Assembly (NCBI GenBank): GCA_964529265.1
Contig: CAZGVW010000252.1
Span: forward strand, 1-5,659
Direction of reading: 5' to 3'
Source: CAZGVW01 sp964529265
Lineage (GTDB): Bacteria > Planctomycetota > Phycisphaerae > Phycisphaerales > UBA1924
DNA length: 5,659 nt
Each line of letters opens with the position of its first letter. Positions within the stretch are counted from its first letter, which is position 1. The notes beneath the pieces are model-generated. The model saw nothing but the letters and a program-made list of their open reading frames with translations. It did not search any database and was not told the DNA's origin. A program made the translations under genes and the position numbers. Of the stretch, positions 5,311 to 5,659 are shown piece after piece.

Positions 5311-5504
5311 GCCACACTGGCGCCTCCCCACGAGCCCGAAGCGCATGCGAGGGTCTCATCACCCCACGCGCCAACTCGGGTGCCACTTTGGCGCCACAGC
5401 TGGCTCGACCACGAGCCCGAAGCGCAAGCGAGGGTGTCATCACCCCACGCGCCAAATTGGGTGCCACTGGTGGCTTGCCCACCAGTGCAAAGCACCCCAC
5501 GCGC
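5311..5504. repeat. 2.5 tandem copies of a 71-81 base intergenic repeat
   Basis: Each copy begins with GCCAC plus a TGGC-type palindromic core, at 5311, 5382 and 5463. The two full copies then share a 60-base block (5328-5387 and 5409-5468) that is 56 of 60 identical and contains CCACGAGCCCGAAGCGC and CACCCCACGCGCCAA. Copy one (5311-5381) is 10 bases shorter than copy two (5382-5462). The third copy is cut down and keeps only the core, a remnant and CACCCCACGCGC (5493-5504). Minus-strand reading gives the false peptide repeat LARGVM.PS.ALRARG. This looks like a dispersed planctomycete intergenic repeat rather than CRISPR: there are no uniform short spacers. Confidence 0.85.
5460..5496. repeat. 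Perfect hairpin CACTGGTGG/CCACCAGTG within the third repeat copy
   Basis: CACTGGTGG (5465-5473) pairs perfectly with CCACCAGTG (5479-5487) around the loop CTTGC. The outer GGTGC (5460-5464) can pair with GCACC (5492-5496) across a 4-base bulge (CAAA). No T-tract follows. It may be a mobile or structural palindrome. Confidence 0.75.
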
Positions 5505-5543
5505 ACAACCTCCCCACACACCCGTCGCGCACCCTCTTCCTCC

Positions 5544-5572
5544 CCGTCTACCGTCTACCGCACTACCGTCTA
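5544..5572 (+). repeat. CCGTCTA short tandem repeat
   Basis: CCGTCTA occurs at 5544-5550, 5551-5557 and 5566-5572, with the variant CCGCACTA between at 5558-5565. It is a simple microsatellite-like array in a C-rich stretch, with no sign of a gene. Confidence 0.75.
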
Positions 5573-5659
5573 CCCCTCCAAACGCAGTGCCACGTTTTGC
5601 GTGCACAAAACACGTCACTCCACCCCCCGTCGCTCCACCCCCCTCATTGTCGCGCCCCA

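Larger units (their letters stand above)
5077..5659. other. Gene-free, repeat-rich intergenic region
   Basis: After the PEP-CTERM-like gene and its terminator, no open frame here looks like a protein gene. Two minus-strand frames (about 208 and 179 codons) cross it, but their translations are low-complexity products of the repeats above and of antisense to the exported-protein gene. From 5505 to the window end I see only C-rich DNA, the CCGTCTA array and a weak GTTTTG/CAAAAC inverted repeat (5594-5599 and 5606-5611). No tRNA, transposase or promoter is recognisable. Confidence 0.75.

Noticed and set aside
2053..5346. A minus-strand frame open for about 1,100 codons covering the glycosyltransferase, the antisense of pdxJ and the exported-protein gene.
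   Set aside because: Only the part from the ATG at 3297 looks like a protein. The upstream part is antisense to a secure pdxJ, crosses repeats (it reads TTESQRTQRR) and is Gly/Ala/Asp/Arg-rich low-complexity sequence, as expected from stop-poor GC-rich DNA.
5311..5504. Possible CRISPR array.
   Set aside because: There are only two and a half copies with 60-base similarity, unequal periods (71 and 81), no uniform spacers and no cas genes.
5591..5616. Inverted repeat GTTTTG/CAAAAC near the right end.
   Set aside because: It is a 6-base-pair stem needing a bulge to extend, in a C-rich stretch without a neighbouring gene; reported only within the intergenic description.
4982..5618. Two overlapping minus-strand frames of about 208 and 179 codons at the right end.
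   Set aside because: Their translations are repeat-derived (LARGVM.PS.ALRARG and SSSVFLCV-type strings) and run antisense across a strong terminator and a real gene. They have no ribosome site or domain.

Overview
The window is GC-rich chromosomal DNA with codons that mostly end in C or G. It most likely comes from a planctomycete of the Phycisphaerae type. This rests on three things: a short secreted protein ending in paired dockerin-like repeats of the WGPCP kind, a second secreted protein ending in a PAPG-hydrophobic-RRRR sorting tail, and intergenic repeat families that I associate from memory with planctomycete genomes. The taxonomic call is inference; no rRNA or marker gene is present.

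Layout, left to right. aroC (chorismate synthase, +) fills 16-1209 and is followed by a long T-less hairpin. A secreted repeat protein with a dockerin-like tail (+) lies at 1393-2034. It converges, with only 18 bases between stop codons, on a glycosyltransferase-fold gene (-) at 2053-3297. A 225-base divergent region holding a hairpin and a CTCTGTG repeat separates that gene from pdxJ (+, 3523-4275), the pyridoxine 5'-phosphate synthase. A PEP-CTERM-like exported protein (+, 4537-5076) follows and ends at a textbook intrinsic terminator (5130-5168). The last roughly 490 bases contain no credible gene. They are a mosaic of repeats: a 10-base-phased array, 2.5 copies of a 71-81 base unit, a perfect hairpin and a 7-base tandem repeat.

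The genes do not form one pathway. aroC (aromatic amino acid precursors) and pdxJ (vitamin B6) are housekeeping enzymes. The two exported proteins are probably surface or extracellular, with different C-terminal sorting or anchoring modules. The glycosyltransferase-like protein is cytoplasmic and its donor-site motif is atypical.

The most general pattern is in the start regions. The three cytoplasmic genes each have a TAnnnT box 6-7 bases before the ATG and no Shine-Dalgarno sequence, which suggests leaderless mRNAs. The two exported-protein genes each have a strong Shine-Dalgarno sequence. I found no convincing new multi-gene system, CRISPR array, tRNA, rRNA or transposase.
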